Assembly (NCBI GenBank): GCA_018398585.1
Contig: JAGTTD010000024.1
Coordinates: 6,414,071 to 6,478,070 of the forward strand
Direction: 5' to 3'
DNA: 64,000 bases
Source of the DNA: Simmondsia chinensis
Taxonomy: Eukaryota; Streptophyta; Magnoliopsida; Caryophyllales; Simmondsiaceae
The notes under the pieces are model-generated. The model worked only from the letters and a program-made list of their open reading frames with translations, was not told where the DNA came from and made no database searches. Positions within the stretch are counted from its first letter, which is position 1. Each line of letters begins with the position of its first letter. The position numbers and the translations under genes were made by a program. Shown in pieces: positions 1 to 13,100 of the stretch.

Positions 1-2083
1 CTGACAACATGTGGGGGGATGCGATACTATCTGCTTGTCATGTACTTAATAGAGTTCCTCATAAGAAATTAGATAAAACCCCATACGAAATGTGGAAAGG
101 TTATGCGCCTAATCTAAAATATTTAAAAACGTGGGGGTGCCTAGCTAAGGTTGGGTTACCTGATTTTAAACGTAGCAGAATTGAACCTAAGACTGTTGAT
201 TCTATTTTTATCGGATATGCTCATCACAGTGCTGCTTATCGTTTTTTAATTAAGGGATCGAACGATTCATATGCATGTGGTTGTATCATGGAATCTAGAG
301 ATGCTGAATTCTTTGAACATATATTTCCCTTGAAGTCTAATGATGCACAGCCTACTAATTTGCCTTCTCATAGTGTAACTGCTAGTCATGATAATACTAA
401 CGATATAGACACTCCTAAAATTCGGAGAAGTAAAAGAGCTAGGAAAGAAACCAACTTTGGACCTGACTTTGTAACCACTTTCCTATCAGAAGATAATTTC
501 GTAAATGAAGAAATTGCGAATGTCTATATGTTAGAAGAAGACCCTAAAACCTATGATGAGTCCATAAGGTCAGTTGACTCTACCTTTTAGAAAGAAGCCA
601 TTAATAGCGAACTAGAATCAATTCTAGGTAACCATACATGGAAATTTGTAGACCTTCCTAGAGGTTGTAAGCCAATAGGTTGTAAGTGGGTCTTTAAAAA
701 GAAAATGAAGGCTGATGGGACAATAGACAAGTTTAAGGCGAGGTTAGTGGCTAAGGGTTATACTCAGAAACAGGGGTTAGATTATTTTGATACTTCTTCA
801 CCTGTTGCTAAAATTGCCACGATTAGAGCTTTGATCGCCCTTGCGTCCATCCATGATTTAATAGTGCATCAAATGGATGTTAAAACAGCATTCCTTAATG
901 GTGACCTAGACGAAGAGATTTACATGAAGCAACCTGAGGGTTTGTGGTTCCTGGTAATGAAAATAAAGTTTGTAAACTTGTAAAATCTCTATATGGTCTC
1001 AAATAGGCACCTAAACAATGGCATGAGAAATTTAACAGCACGTTAGTAGCTAATAATTTCCTTGTAAACAGTGGTGATTCGTGTGTGTACTCTAAGTGTG
1101 ATTCAAATGGATGTGTAATAATTTGTCTATATGTTGATGATATGCTGATATTTGGCACAGACTTGAATGTTGTCAATGGGGAAAAAAACTTTCTATGTTC
1201 TAAATTTGAAATGAAAGATATGGGTGAGGCAGACGTGAATTTAGGAATTAAAATTGTGAAAACTCCAGAAGGCATAAACCTAAACCAGTCTCACTATGTT
1301 GAAAAGATACTTAGAAAGTTCAATATGGTTAATACTGATCCTGTTAGAATACCTTATGATCCCAGTGTACATTTAACTAAACATAAAGGTGTTGCTATAT
1401 GCCAATCGGAGTATGCCAAGATAATTGGTAGTGTTATGTTTCTAATAAACTACACTAGACCTGACATTGCATATGCTGTAAGTAAACTCAGTAAATACAC
1501 ACATAATCCTAATCAAGAGCATTGGAATGTGTTAAAAAGATTGCTTAAATATTTGAAAGGAACCATGGATTGGGGACTTCATTATAGGAAGTTTCCCGCT
1601 GTATTAGAAGGATATTCCGACGCCAATTGGGTGTTTGATAACGATGAAATTAATTTCACTAGTGGATATGTGTTCACACTAGCTGGAGGTGCTATATCCT
1701 AGAAATCATCGAAGCAATCTTGTACTGCCACGTCAACTATGAAATCTGAGTTTATTGCTCTTGAGTTGGCAGGTCATGAAGCCGAGTGGCTAAGAAGTCT
1801 ACTGGGAGACGTGCCATTGTGGGGGCATCCAGCTCCATCAGTATCGCTTCACTGTGATAGTCAAGCTGCAGTCGCTGTGGCTAAGAACAAGGTTTACAAT
1901 GGCAAGAGGAGACACATTCGTCTCAGCCATAAGATCGTGAAAGATCTACTAGAAAGTGGAGTGATATCACTAGACTATGTAAAGTCTGAAAAGAATCTTG
2001 CGGATCCGTTGACAAAAGGCCTTTGTCGTAAAATGATTGTAGAAACATCGAGGGGGATGGGACTGAAGTCAGTACACGAATAA
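1..2083 (+). pseudogene. Ty1/copia pol remnant: integrase C-terminus, reverse transcriptase, RNase H
   Basis: This is the 3' half of a copia polyprotein, cut by the window start. The order is integrase C-terminal part (LNRVPHKK, then the copia signature GCLAKV...FIGYA, to about 590), reverse transcriptase (HQMDVKTAFLNGDLDEEIYM near 870-925; catalytic YVDD at 1130-1141) and RNase H (GYSDANW near 1610; second acidic part with LHCDSQAAVAVAKN near 1850). RT lying after integrase makes it copia, not gypsy. Three in-frame TAG codons (588-590, 1004-1006, 1700-1702) and one small frameshift near 940-945 break it; the normal stop is TAA at 2081-2083. Each TAG sits where the family has TGG or CAG. Apart from these the frame is well kept, so inactivation looks fairly recent. 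Confidence 0.93.
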
Positions 2084-2680
2084 ACTATGACGTATCCAAC
2101 CTGGGCTCATCAGGTTCAATGTAAAAAGTCATAGTTTTATTCAAGATATGCACTGTGTTTTATGTTGTCCCTCCCTATGGTGTGACAGTGCGGAGACGTG
2201 TCCAATGCCGTATGTTGGCGGTGTAAGCACGACTTGCACATGACGGACACTGTCTGTATGTTACTAGGGGTAAGGTTGATCTTTAGCTCTTAATGGACCC
2301 ATATCCATATGTTTGGTGGTGTGCGGTAACACATACTTGATGGGATCCACCTATATAGGCGTGGGAGTCTGGCCGCTCCCTATAAAGGATTAAGACTTGC
2401 CTTCTAGAGCGCCTATGTACATCCAGGAAGAGCGCATGGCCGATTAAACGCGCCAAACTGCAGGAGTTACTGAGATCTGGAGTTCGTTATGCATCCAAGT
2501 GGAAGACTATACAACCCCTTGTGAGGTTCAAGACGAAAGTCACCTTGCAAGATGTTGGCCCTGAACTTGGGTTACACTAGGTGACGATTCATGTCGCAAG
2601 ACATCAACACTAAAAAACCGAACTCCCTTTGCCCAGTCTATTCTTTTCTCTCTTCTTCGCTTGTATCTTTTGTGGGGGAT
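2084..2680 (+). other. 3' untranslated region of the first copia element
   Basis: About 600 bases between the pol stop and the 3' LTR without an ORF of note. It ends in the purine-rich run TGTGGGGGAT at 2671-2680, directly before the LTR, which fits the polypurine tract that primes plus-strand synthesis. Confidence 0.75.
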
Positions 2681-3729
2681 TGTTGGAAAAGTGATACAAG
2701 CTAAGTCTAAACGTGTAGGTAGTTGTATCCCATATTGTGTTTACAAACTATACTCCCCAATCCCACATTGATAGTTTAGGAGGGGGTGGTTGGGTTTATA
2801 AGGGAGTATGTTTTTAACCCATTTGAATTAAGCATTGGGTGAAGGAATGGTGGGAACCACACGCGCCCGCGCCGCCCGCCCGCCTCGCAGTGCCGTGCTC
2901 GGGCGAGGGTGCGGGTGAGTTTTTTACACCGGGTATATTTATTTTGCAGAAAATATTTATAATTGCTGTCATTACTCTAAGATCCGTTTGTGACTGTTGC
3001 AAATCATAATAACCACACAATTAAGCAGATTTAGGCTGTTAATTGTAATTTACTGCACTAATTGCAATTCTAGCCGTTTTTGACTGTTGGAGAAGATCAA
3101 TTAGGCTTGTTGTTCTAGTATAAATACAGGACGACACAGACCTACAAATCACGGAGAAAAATATCATCTCTTCCTGTTCTCTGCTTTCGTTTTGCGTCGG
3201 TCCTCTTCACTTCATCAATCCGGGCAAAGTTCTCGTTCTCTCCTACTCGACAATTAACGAGTGCACGTTAAGAGTCGAACCGTGTTACTCCTGGAGGACG
3301 GCCGCTGATACTACTGTATGCACCGTAGCAGCGGAGAAATCGTCTTTTAGGACAGTGGTACTTCCCACGGCATGGTATCTTCGTTATTTTCTAATCCAAA
3401 TTATCTCTTCCGATATTTTTTGTGTCGTGTTCAACATTCGACTACGTTTATTTTGTTACAACGTTGCTGCTTTATTTCACTGCATTACACCAAAATTAAC
3501 GTTAAATTGTTTACCGTTTCCACTGTTTTAAATTATAGTGATATCTCTTTTTTTTTCCTACAATTTTTCATTTCAAAATTGTTGTAATTTTTGCTTCATT
3601 TACTGTAATTTCTAGCAGCACCATCCCGTTATTTTTACTGTATTTTTCGGTTAATTTTTCTGTAATATACAAAGTATTTTACTTATTATTATACGCAGCA
3701 TTGTCGTTGTACACACTATATATCCAACA
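2681..3729 (+). repeat. 3' LTR of the first copia element
   Basis: It begins TGTTGG right after the polypurine tract and ends CCAACA at 3724-3729, a 6-bp perfect terminal inverted repeat that sets the length at about 1,049 bp. A TATA-like TATAAATACAGG lies near 3118, with a pyrimidine-rich stretch downstream, as expected of an LTR promoter. It includes a short GC-rich island near 2860-2920. The 5' LTR and one copy of the target duplication lie outside the window, so the duplication cannot be checked. Confidence 0.8.
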
Positions 3730-4910
3730 CATTACACAGACATATTATATAATTGTGTAGCTATAACATTGCTATTTAAATATATAATTAAGTCTACATA
3801 CTTATAATAAAGGCCTCTAATCTAATTATAGAAGGATACGATTACATATAAATCATATACCATTTTTCTATCTCTTGGTTCAAAAATAGAAAATATCTAT
3901 AAAATAATTAAACACTTAACTCTCTCACTTTTCTAAAAATCCATTAATTTACTATAATTTGTTATGTTACCATTTATTCAAGTTTTCTTACCATTTTATC
4001 CTTCGAGTATGAGGGATGAAATATTTGATTTTATTTAAGAAAATACAATGCTATTTTTTGATTTATTTAAAAACTATTCTTTGAGGGTATATGCATACAT
4101 TGTTAATTTCTTAGCTAGTCTTTAACAATTATTTTATCGCTTTGATGAAATATTTAAAAAAAAAATTAATTAGGGTAATGATAACTAAATCTACAAGATA
4201 GAACTATATTTTTAAATTTTCTAATGAAAATAAGTTAAAGAAAGATAAGATGAAAAATAATATTCTTTTCAAAAATAAAATTTCAAATAAAATTAATAAT
4301 TAATAATTTTCAAACATGTAAAGTATTTTTTTTCAAAATTGTGTATTCTCTATCTACTTTGAAGAATTATGTAAAATTTGAAAGGAAAAATCTATCAATA
4401 ACATTTAGATAAAGTATAATTCATAGCCTAAAAATGTAATTTTTATTCAATTAGTCACAAATATTAATTACAATTGGTAAGCTTTTACAAAGTAATTAAA
4501 AGTTTAACCGTGCATCATATGGGGAACACCTAATAGGAAAAATGAAGCCAAAACTACGAACCCCTATTTCTCCAACAAAAATGAATTTTGTACTTTTACT
4601 ACTTATCTTTTGATAAAACTTATAATCTTATCTCATAATAATCAAACTCTATCGCACAAAATAATGACATAGTCTTGGATAATCTGCATAAAATTTGATA
4701 TAATCTCAAATAGATAATTTAAAACCCCTTTTTTTACAGTAAATATGAAAATACAATAGGTATCCCATTCAACCATATAGTTTATTTATTTAATAGTGTG
4801 ACAAATATTTTTATTTTTATGTTAAACTAGTTATTTGTTTAGTTAATTATTTTTTATCGTGTACATTAGTTAAAATTTTCTTTTTATCATACGCATTATA
4901 TATATATAGG
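3730..4910. other. AT-rich intergenic DNA, nothing recognised
   Basis: Very AT-rich with many homopolymer runs and no ORF with codon-like structure. I see no RNA gene or element ends here. Confidence 0.6.
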
Positions 4911-5130
4911 TTGGGTCCTAGCCCTCCATTGTAATGGACAACCAAGATTTGTTGGACATTAAAAAAAATAAAAATTTACGGTCAATACCCCTTCATGCCT
5001 CAAAAAGAAAGAGGAGTAAGGGAGAGAAGTTTTTTTTCACTATTCAATAAATCTTGACTGTAAATTATTATTTTTTAATAACCAACAAATCTTGGCCGTC
5101 TATTACAATGGAGGATCAGGATTCGCCCTT
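4911..5130. mobile_element. Small foldback MITE with about 40-bp inverted ends
   Basis: The left end (CCTCCATTGTAATGGACAAC from about 4923) and the right end (ending near 5125) are reverse complements with few mismatches over about 40 bases, including CCAAGATTTGTTGG against CCAACAAATCTTGG. The inner sequence is AT-rich and non-coding. The size of about 220 bp with inverted ends and no ORF fits a MITE. Exact ends and target duplication are not resolved. Confidence 0.65.
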
Positions 5131-5778
5131 TTCAAGCTCTCACCCTCTCATAAAAGTGTTACCCTATATGACTTAAAAGAAAGGGATTTAAATTATATAT
5201 TCGAAATTAATTTAAATTTTATACAGATTATCCAAGATAGTGGTAGATTTTGAGATAGGATTAGTTAGATTAGAAGATATGTATTAAAAGTGTAAATTCA
5301 CTGTTTTGTTGGTAGTTATGATCCAACAAATATTGCTCTGCACCGATGGATAAGTTTGACCAACAAAATTTTTGATTAAAAAAAATAATCAAGTTAGTTT
5401 TAGATATGTATGTAAAACAATCATTTAAATTTTGCAAAATTTTCGTTGTGATATTTGTAAGTTCTTTTAGTTATGTCATATTGAAAAATTACATTGAATT
5501 TTTTTCCTTTTTACATTTTTTGTGTTTTGAAATTTTTGAAAATAGAAGATAGAAGATATATCCAATGAGATAATTATGGGATTTAAAAATCTTATCGATT
5601 GAATATGACAAAAATCTAATTAATTATTGTTAAAATATGATAAATTTTGTGGACGAATGCTGATATAATATTTCGTTTCAGTAATATATATCTACCACAT
5701 TAGTATTTCTGACAAAAATATAAAAAATTACACAATTGTAGTGGTATATAATGCTAAAACCATGTGTCACTTATCATT
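5131..5778. other. AT-rich intergenic DNA, nothing recognised
   Basis: No coding or element signal that I can support. Confidence 0.55.
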
Positions 5779-6812
5779 GTCCTGAGTTGGCTTGTGAAAG
5801 CTCCTATAGCTTGGCTCTTTACTAGCCCAAGCTTAGCCAAGCTGGCTCGTTGAGTTAAATGAGCGAGCCCAAGCCTAATAAAGCAATGGCTTGTGAGCTC
5901 AAGAGTTTAAATAAGCCTTAATATTAAAAATAAAATTCTAATATTTATTTAAATTTTATGGAAATTATATAGTGAGACTTGAGCATTTATCATTTAGTTA
6001 TTCTAACATTTTAGTAAATACACTGGGTACCATGGGGTTTGAGTATTTTATGAACTAGGACCTATGTCAAAATTTGATGAATTTTTATAAGAATTTGACC
6101 AATTTTACAAAAACAAATATTGACATAGTACATAATTACGATAATGTATATAAATTATGCTGATATTTTCATCATGAATTTAGCAAATTTTGATAAAATA
6201 TTCACCAAGTGTCCATGTAAACTATCTAAATATTGCCGCAATTATGTATCATTTTTTTGCATTTTAGGCAAAACATCATTAAATTTTAAAAAAAATACTA
6301 ATGTATTATCGATATCATGTACAATTTTAGCATTTTCCAACCAAAATCTATCGAATATTGACAAAAGAATATTTGATTAATAAAATTTTGAAACTTTATG
6401 TAACTTAGTGATAAAATATTTAAAACTCAAGATACTAATAATAAACGTTCAAATTTTAAGGTGTGGTACTTTTCCTAAATTTTAATTCATATTAGTTGAT
6501 TAATTTAATTTTCAGTTACATATTTAAATTCAAAATCACAAATTTATAGGATACAGAGCATGCTGATTTCTATCATTCAATATAGATTAAATTGTAAGTG
6601 CATAAATGCTTGTGGAAAAATACCAAGGTATATGACTTTAAGTTAGACGAGATAAGATCGAGTCTATGGTAAGCTGATCTCGAGCACGAAGTTTCTAGAC
6701 TCGGCGAGCTTCAAGTCGAGCCAAGCTGAGCTAAATGTTAACAAATTGAGTCTTGAGTCTAACAATCTCAGGCTTGGTTCAGCTTGGCTCAACTCATTCG
6801 CACCCCCATAAT
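5779..6812. repeat. Transposon relic with AGCTTGGCTC/GAGCCAAGCT-rich subterminal repeats
   Basis: Two clusters rich in short AGCTTGG/CCAAGCT/GAGC motifs lie at about 5785-5915 and 6650-6805, one largely the inverse of the other, with AT-rich DNA between. Dense subterminal motif clusters in both orientations are typical of the ends of hAT or CACTA transposons. No transposase sequence is seen, so this would be a non-autonomous relic. Confidence 0.35.
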
Positions 6813-7442
6813 TATCTTCCTACAATTAGGAGATCTATATACATTAACATTTTTTTGTTATCCATATTCATTGAACTTCGACTAATAGTGCCTAAATTGA
6901 TTATAATTGTTTTTCTTTTTTGGTCAAAAACTATAATTGTTAAAACCTAGAGTATTTTATTGTATATATATTAAAACTTTAATATGCAAGTGAAAAATTT
7001 TAACTTTAATGACAATTAAGTGATAAATACTTCACATTTATAAAAAAAAGTGATTTGATTATAGAAAGAACAAAGAATATTTTTTAACAATTTAATATTT
7101 TGATGTTATATCTATAGAAGTATTAACATCTTTAGTCTCTTATGCTTTTTAAGCTTGTTCAAATTGATCATTAATTTTTTTTCTTTTGTTCAAAATAGTT
7201 TTTAGTATTTCTAAATTTGATCAAATTAGTCCTACATATTTTTCTAATATTTTATAGCTGACAAAATTAGTCTCTCACTTAGTCACCAAAATCAATTAAA
7301 AAATTAAAAAGATAGTAACTAAAATTAAAACAAAGATATTAATTTAAATAAATTTAAAAGCAATAAAGATCAATGATGTCAATAACCCTATAATTTATTA
7401 GATACCAAAAAAAATGGATAAGTAACATCATTATTTGGAAAA

Positions 7443-7700
7443 AATATTAAAATAGTATTGAACTATACACAAAGAATTTTTTTAGTATTTAACTCTTTAA
7501 CGGAAAAAAATGCATTGAACACTCATATAAAATTCAATTTTGAATTAAATACCCATATGAGAATTAATTTAAAATTATACAATAAAAGTAAATAAATTTA
7601 GCATTCTACAAATATTAAAAAAGTATTGAACTATACCCTAATAATTTTTTATATTTAACTTTTTAATGTTAAAAAAAGCATTGAACAAGCATATATTCTT
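7443..7700. repeat. Direct repeat, two copies about 173 bp apart
   Basis: The segments 7443-7530 and 7616-7700 share GTATTGAACTATAC, TTTAACT and GCATTGAAC in the same order and orientation. Non-coding. Confidence 0.55.
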
Positions 7701-8205
7701 GCATTTCGTCCAATGTGTCAGTTTAGTCATTTTGTTTTTAATTGTTACAACTTAATCAACGTACAACTTAATAACACAGTTTTTAATAATTTGATCATAT
7801 TAGATGCACGACCCAATACAAATCGACCCTTTAGTCTAATTAAAATCAATCGTGACCCGACCGTTAAAAATATTTCACCACCTTAATGTTATTTTTATAA
7901 TAAGACCAAATTAAAAAGGCTAAATTTTTTTGTAATCAGCAACTAAATTATTTTTACTTGTGGTCCTAGCTTAGTTAATTTTTTACTTTTGTAAAATTAA
8001 TTTCAAGGTGGTGAAAAACTTTTAAATAATCAGGTCACGAGTGATTTTTAATTAGGCTAAAAGGTGAGTTTGCATTGGAACGTATATCTAATATGATGAA
8101 ACAATTAAAAAAATATGTTACTATTTTGTAAGAGGATTAAATTAATACAATTAAAAATTAAAAATAAAATAACAAAAATGACACATTAGACAAGGTGCAA
8201 GAATA
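7692..8205. mobile_element. Long-armed foldback element (MITE-like)
   Basis: Two arms of about 200 bases (7692-7890 and about 8000-8205) are inverse copies. Landmarks are TCCAATGTGTCA against TGACACATTAGA, ATATTAGATG against TATCTAATAT, TTTAGTCTAATTAAAATC against its inverse near 8050-8065, and TTTCACCACCTT against AAGGTGGTGAAA. The spacer is about 110 bp. No ORF is present, so it is a non-autonomous foldback element. Confidence 0.75.
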
Positions 8206-8225
8206 TTTTACGTAAATAGCCCTTT

Positions 8226-8272
<47 letters not shown>

Positions 8273-8400
8273 TTTTTAAATAGATTACATATACATATAT
8301 AAATGCAAGAACATTTTACGTAAATAGCCCTTATATATATATATAGATATAGTTAGTTTTTGTAAAATAGATTGCATATATATAAAAGCTAAATCTATTT
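8198..8400. repeat. Tandem duplication around (TA)n microsatellites
   Basis: Two head-to-tail units begin GCAAGAA.ATTTTACGTAA near 8198 and 8302. Each continues through TAGCCCTT, a (TA)n run (8230-8258 and about 8333-8348) and TAGTTAGTTTTT...ATAGATT. The first unit overlaps the right end of the foldback element. It lies about 150-300 bp upstream of the fructokinase TATA box. Confidence 0.7.
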
Positions 8401-8499
8401 CTTTTATTGTACAATTACAAATTGAAGAGTTAAATATCCAAAATATTAATTAAGATAAGATATAATTAAATACTTTTTTAATATATTTTTTGGTTATTT

Positions 8500-8508
8500 C
8501 TATATAAA
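8500..8508 (+). promoter_or_regulatory. Fructokinase TATA box
   Basis: CTATATAAA lies 60-68 bases before the start codon and is followed by a CT-rich leader (8525-8558), typical of a plant core promoter. Transcription would start near 8530. Upstream DNA is repeat-rich, so proximal promoter sequence unique to the gene is short. Confidence 0.6.
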
Positions 8509-8567
8509 CCCCCGTTCCAGCATAGTCCCTCCTCTCTCCGATTATCTGTCTCTTCAAGCATTCATTA

Positions 8568-10116
8568 ATGGCGTCCTTCAATGGCAACACCGACCGTCCA
8601 CAAATCGTAAGCTTCGGCGAGATGCTAATCGACTTCGTCCCCACCGTCTCTGGGGTATCCTTAGCCGAGGCGCCCGGTTTCCTCAAAGCGCCCGGCGGCG
8701 CGCCGGCAAACGTGGCGATCGCGGTGTCAAGGCTCGGCGGCCGCGCGGCGTTCGTCGGGAAACTCGGCGACGATGAGTTCGGACACATGCTTGCCGGAAT
8801 CCTCAAGCAGAACGGCGTAACCGCGGATGGAATCACCTACGATAAAGGCGCACGCACGGCGCTGGCGTTTGTTACCTTGCGAGCGGATGGAGAGAGAGAG
8901 TTTATGTTCTATCGGAACCCTAGCGCTGATATGCTGCTCAAGCCGGAGGAACTTAACCTTGATTTGATCAGATCTGTAAGTTTTTCTTACTGTTTATCTT
9001 GAATTCGTCGAGTTTGAATGAGATTGATTAGATCTGTGAATGTTTATGGTTAATTAGTTGACGGTTAATTGATTAGATGCTAATGCGAGTTTAATCTAGT
9101 GATCAAATTACTAACATTGAACTGTAGGAGGAGAACGCTGTAAAAAAAAAAAAAAATACGAATCAAATCAGATCAGATCTGTGAGTTTGAACTTAATCGC
9201 TTCATAATCAATCAATTAGATCTGTAGTTTTTGGTAATTAAGAATTTGATCATCAATCAAGGTACAGCTTTATGTTATTCTTTCACCGATCGAAGAATTT
9301 TTCTTCTCTTTTTTAAGATTTTGTAAAATTATGGATGCTAAGAGTAATATCACAACAATAATAATTTTGATTTTTTGCTATCTAGAATATAAATGATGTG
9401 TGATCTCAGTGAGCGACTGGATTTGCTTAAGTGTGGGAGGAAGGGGTGGGATCTCACGTGCCTAAATCTACGAATCTAGAGTATTCCTGTGGGTGTCTTC
9501 ACTAAGCCACGTAATGCCTTTTTTTTTTTTTTTTTGCGAATACGATATGGGATCCGAACTTGTACTATAAATTTGTGTAACATGCAAATATATTGATGTG
9601 GAATTACAGGTAAAAATGTTTTTTGTAGCAATTTTAAGAAAATTATAATTATTATTTATTATTAGTCGTATGTTACTTTAATGATAAATTTTTTTTTTTT
9701 GGCTATATAATAACACCACCCTATGTTGTTGTATTGTATGGTGTCTTTTGAAATATGAATTTGGCATTTTTATGGGGAGATTTTATGGAGTATAAATATC
9801 TCACCTAACTTGAAATAATTGAGTATAAACCATAACCAAAAAGGGCACCAGCACGTTATCATCGGATCCTATTAGAACTTCGAAATTAAGCGTGCTTGGG
9901 CGAGAGTAGTATCAGAATTGGTGACCTCCTGGAAAGTCCTTACCCTCAAATTAGGGGCACTGGGAAACAGCCTCTCTTCAGGTTAAGGAGGAAGGTTGCG
10001 TACATCCGCCTCCTCCCGGACCCTGCTTAGGTGGGAGCCCTTAAGGCACTGAATATGTTTCTGAGTATAAATTATACAATAATATCTTCTTCTTATTTTT
10101 TTTAATTATGTACAAA

Positions 10117-10169
<53 letters not shown>

Positions 10170-13100
10170 AGTTATAAAACTATATTAAAAATTATAATTT
10201 TATAATAATAAAATTTTTCGATAACATTACTTTTTCATTTAATGTGTTCTGGGCAAAAGCTTTGATTCTTGGCAGCTTTTAAAATTTGACTTTTGATGCC
10301 GAGTATCCAACTGATCATTTTCCCCCTCATATTATATATATATATATATAATTTTTTATAAAAGTATAATCAACTAACAATGTTTTAAATCTACTTATTG
10401 AATTAAAAAATATTAATATGCATTACATTTTCAAGTTAATATTTGGGTAAATTAAATATAAATATCTTGTTTTAAAAAAAATTAATAGCTTAATATATTA
10501 ACTTTTTAGTTTATAAATTTTGGAAAATAGTTTTTAAGTAAAAATTACATATATTAATAAAATAATTTAAAAAATAAAGTGAAATGGCATTAAGTTTGTC
10601 ACTCTTTGTTAGTACACTTACACGTTTATACATTGTAATTTAGACTATTTTATAAATATATATATTTTTAGATTAAAAACTTGTTTCAAGAATTTTATAA
10701 ATTAAAAAATTATTATATTAAAATATATAAATTTAGAATACAATACGTTGGGCATAGTAAAGGACAATATTACCCCTAGACTCAAGAGGGTCTCTATCGG
10801 TGGATATTTGGGTGCGTTTGATTTAGCTTATTTCAGCTTATCTGTTTCAATGAGATATGTATCTTTTTACAGTAAAATGTTTGGTTGTGCAGTGTATAAA
10901 AATCCTTTTTATAAAATAAAATATTTCAATACAAGTTAAAAAAGTAACTTGTCATTTATAATCACATAAATGATTTAATAATATAAATTATTTAATTATA
11001 GTAGGTAGAGAGAATCATGATAATAGTTAGATATCGTAATGGAAAGTGGTGCATATATAGCATTTCTCTGAAATAAGTTAGTGAAAAAATTTCAGTTTTA
11101 CATCTTTTTCTGCTTAGTTATAAAACAGTTTTTTCATCTTTTTATTTAAATTGTAAAAAAGATATAAAAACAATTTTTCTGCCAACCAAATACAAATCCT
11201 GCCGTCAAAAAAGTTTTTTTTACAACTTTAAGCTTTTTAAAGGCTAAACCAAACGTAGTCTCAAACTATTATTATTGCTGTGGAAAAACTAAGAAGTAGG
11301 GAGGAGGGCTTCACGCGCATATATTTTGCCGTCAGCTTTTGACTTTTCCCTGGCTATTCGCCTGACGGTTTTATTTTTCCAAATTGACTTGAGAAACTTT
11401 TTCCAAAGTAGTTGATCAAAAAAAGCTTTTTCCAAAGTATAGTGGGAGAAATCTACGGATCTGGCAATTTTTATTTCTGAAATTCCTTAATTTATTTTTC
11501 TAAATAATCTTTAATATCAAAGAACAAGGATTAATTTGAAGGTAAGCGATTAATTTGTTATAAAATGAAATATTAGGTCATCACCAATGGTGTCCCATTT
11601 TTGTAATGATTTTTTAATGGCCAAGACGTAGTATTTTGGCCCTTAGTTGCTAATGCTGTGTTTTATGATACTTTTTTTAATGTATTTTTTTTCATTATGA
11701 AATTTTTTTTTTTTTTTTTTGAACAGACATTATGAATTTTCTTTAGCATGTATTTTTTCAATGTATTTTCATCGTATATAGTTATTTTCAATGTATATTT
11801 TTTAACATGTATTTTTTTCAATGTATTTGCATCATATATTTCGATATAATTAAAATAACAAAAATAATTTTATAATACATTGACCAAATATGTAAGGTGT
11901 GTGCATTGTTTGTATCAACCAGTACCCCATCCATTTCAACTCACCCCTTGTTAATTGCAATGAGCCAATCCACCCAACCTGTGAGGGGCCCAAGGGTTGT
12001 TGAATCTAATAAGGCTTCAACAAAACTACAACAACAGCAATAAAACCTGTGCCTCAAGGCAGGATATGTGGAGAGTGAGACATACGCAACTTTACTTTTA
12101 TGAGGTGTTACCTTATAGAAAGGTTGTTTTTGAAGGGCGCCCAACCTTTGAAAAGTAAAAATGGAATAATATTTATAATATTCAAGTTAAAAAGGCTTAA
12201 ACAAAGCTATATCAATATAATTAGGGTAATGTTAATGCTATAACAATAATTTTTTTTTGCCCTGATGATAATAATATTCTGTAATTATATAGTTATATAA
12301 CTAAATATGACAAAGATTATGATTATATAAATATTTTCATGATTGTTGTATATTTTACTAGTATATAGGATGCAGTAGTCAAAACTGGTCTGTAAATGTG
12401 CCAAATTAACGGCTCTTTTTGGGGAAAAGAAACTGTTTTCTGCGTTTGGAAAATTAGGCTGCCATATTTAGGAACAGATGCGAGTGAAACTGAGCCACAG
12501 CTGAGGGTTCTTTTTCATTTTGGGAATGATGATGGGCTCCCTCGGGTGGTGCTGTTATTGGTCAATGTTTTAGCATGATAGAACATGAATTTTGAAGAGA
12601 TAAAGTTACTAATGTTAGGCCTCGTTTGGTTGGCACATGAATTAAATTCCTACTTGAAGTGGTATTTTTCAAAAATTCAATTCCTGTGTTAGTTTCCATG
12701 GAAGTAGGTAAAACATGTCTGGTTGCCAGGATAGGAAATAAAACTTACTTCGGGAGGCTATTTAAAAATAAAGGAATTAGAACTTGGCCCCGGGGGGGAA
12801 GGGCGGTAGGGGCTATGTAAGTTACTTCTTGCATTTTGTCTACTTCCTACTGACCAAACAAGAGCAAAAATCCCTACTTTTCCTGAAATTTTACTTCTTG
12901 CATCTACTTTGTACATACCAAATTAGCCTTAATCTCTGATGGGATATAAGCTTACAACTAACACATATATGTACATGTTAAGTTAAAACCAGAAGTTATA
13001 AACAGCAGTATTCTTAAACCAGACTGAGGAGGAGTGTTGGATTCTAATTGAGACACTCAACTTTTTAGAAATAAAGAATTTTCCACTTTCTTTTAGAATT

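Noticed and set aside
2850..2920. GC-rich island as a possible CpG promoter of a host gene
   Set aside because: It lies inside the copia 3' LTR between its defined TG and CA ends, with no gene downstream.
9841..9958. Functional 5S rRNA gene
   Set aside because: It diverges at many conserved positions, is a single unit inside an intron, and is fused to a SINE tail with no T-run terminator right after it.
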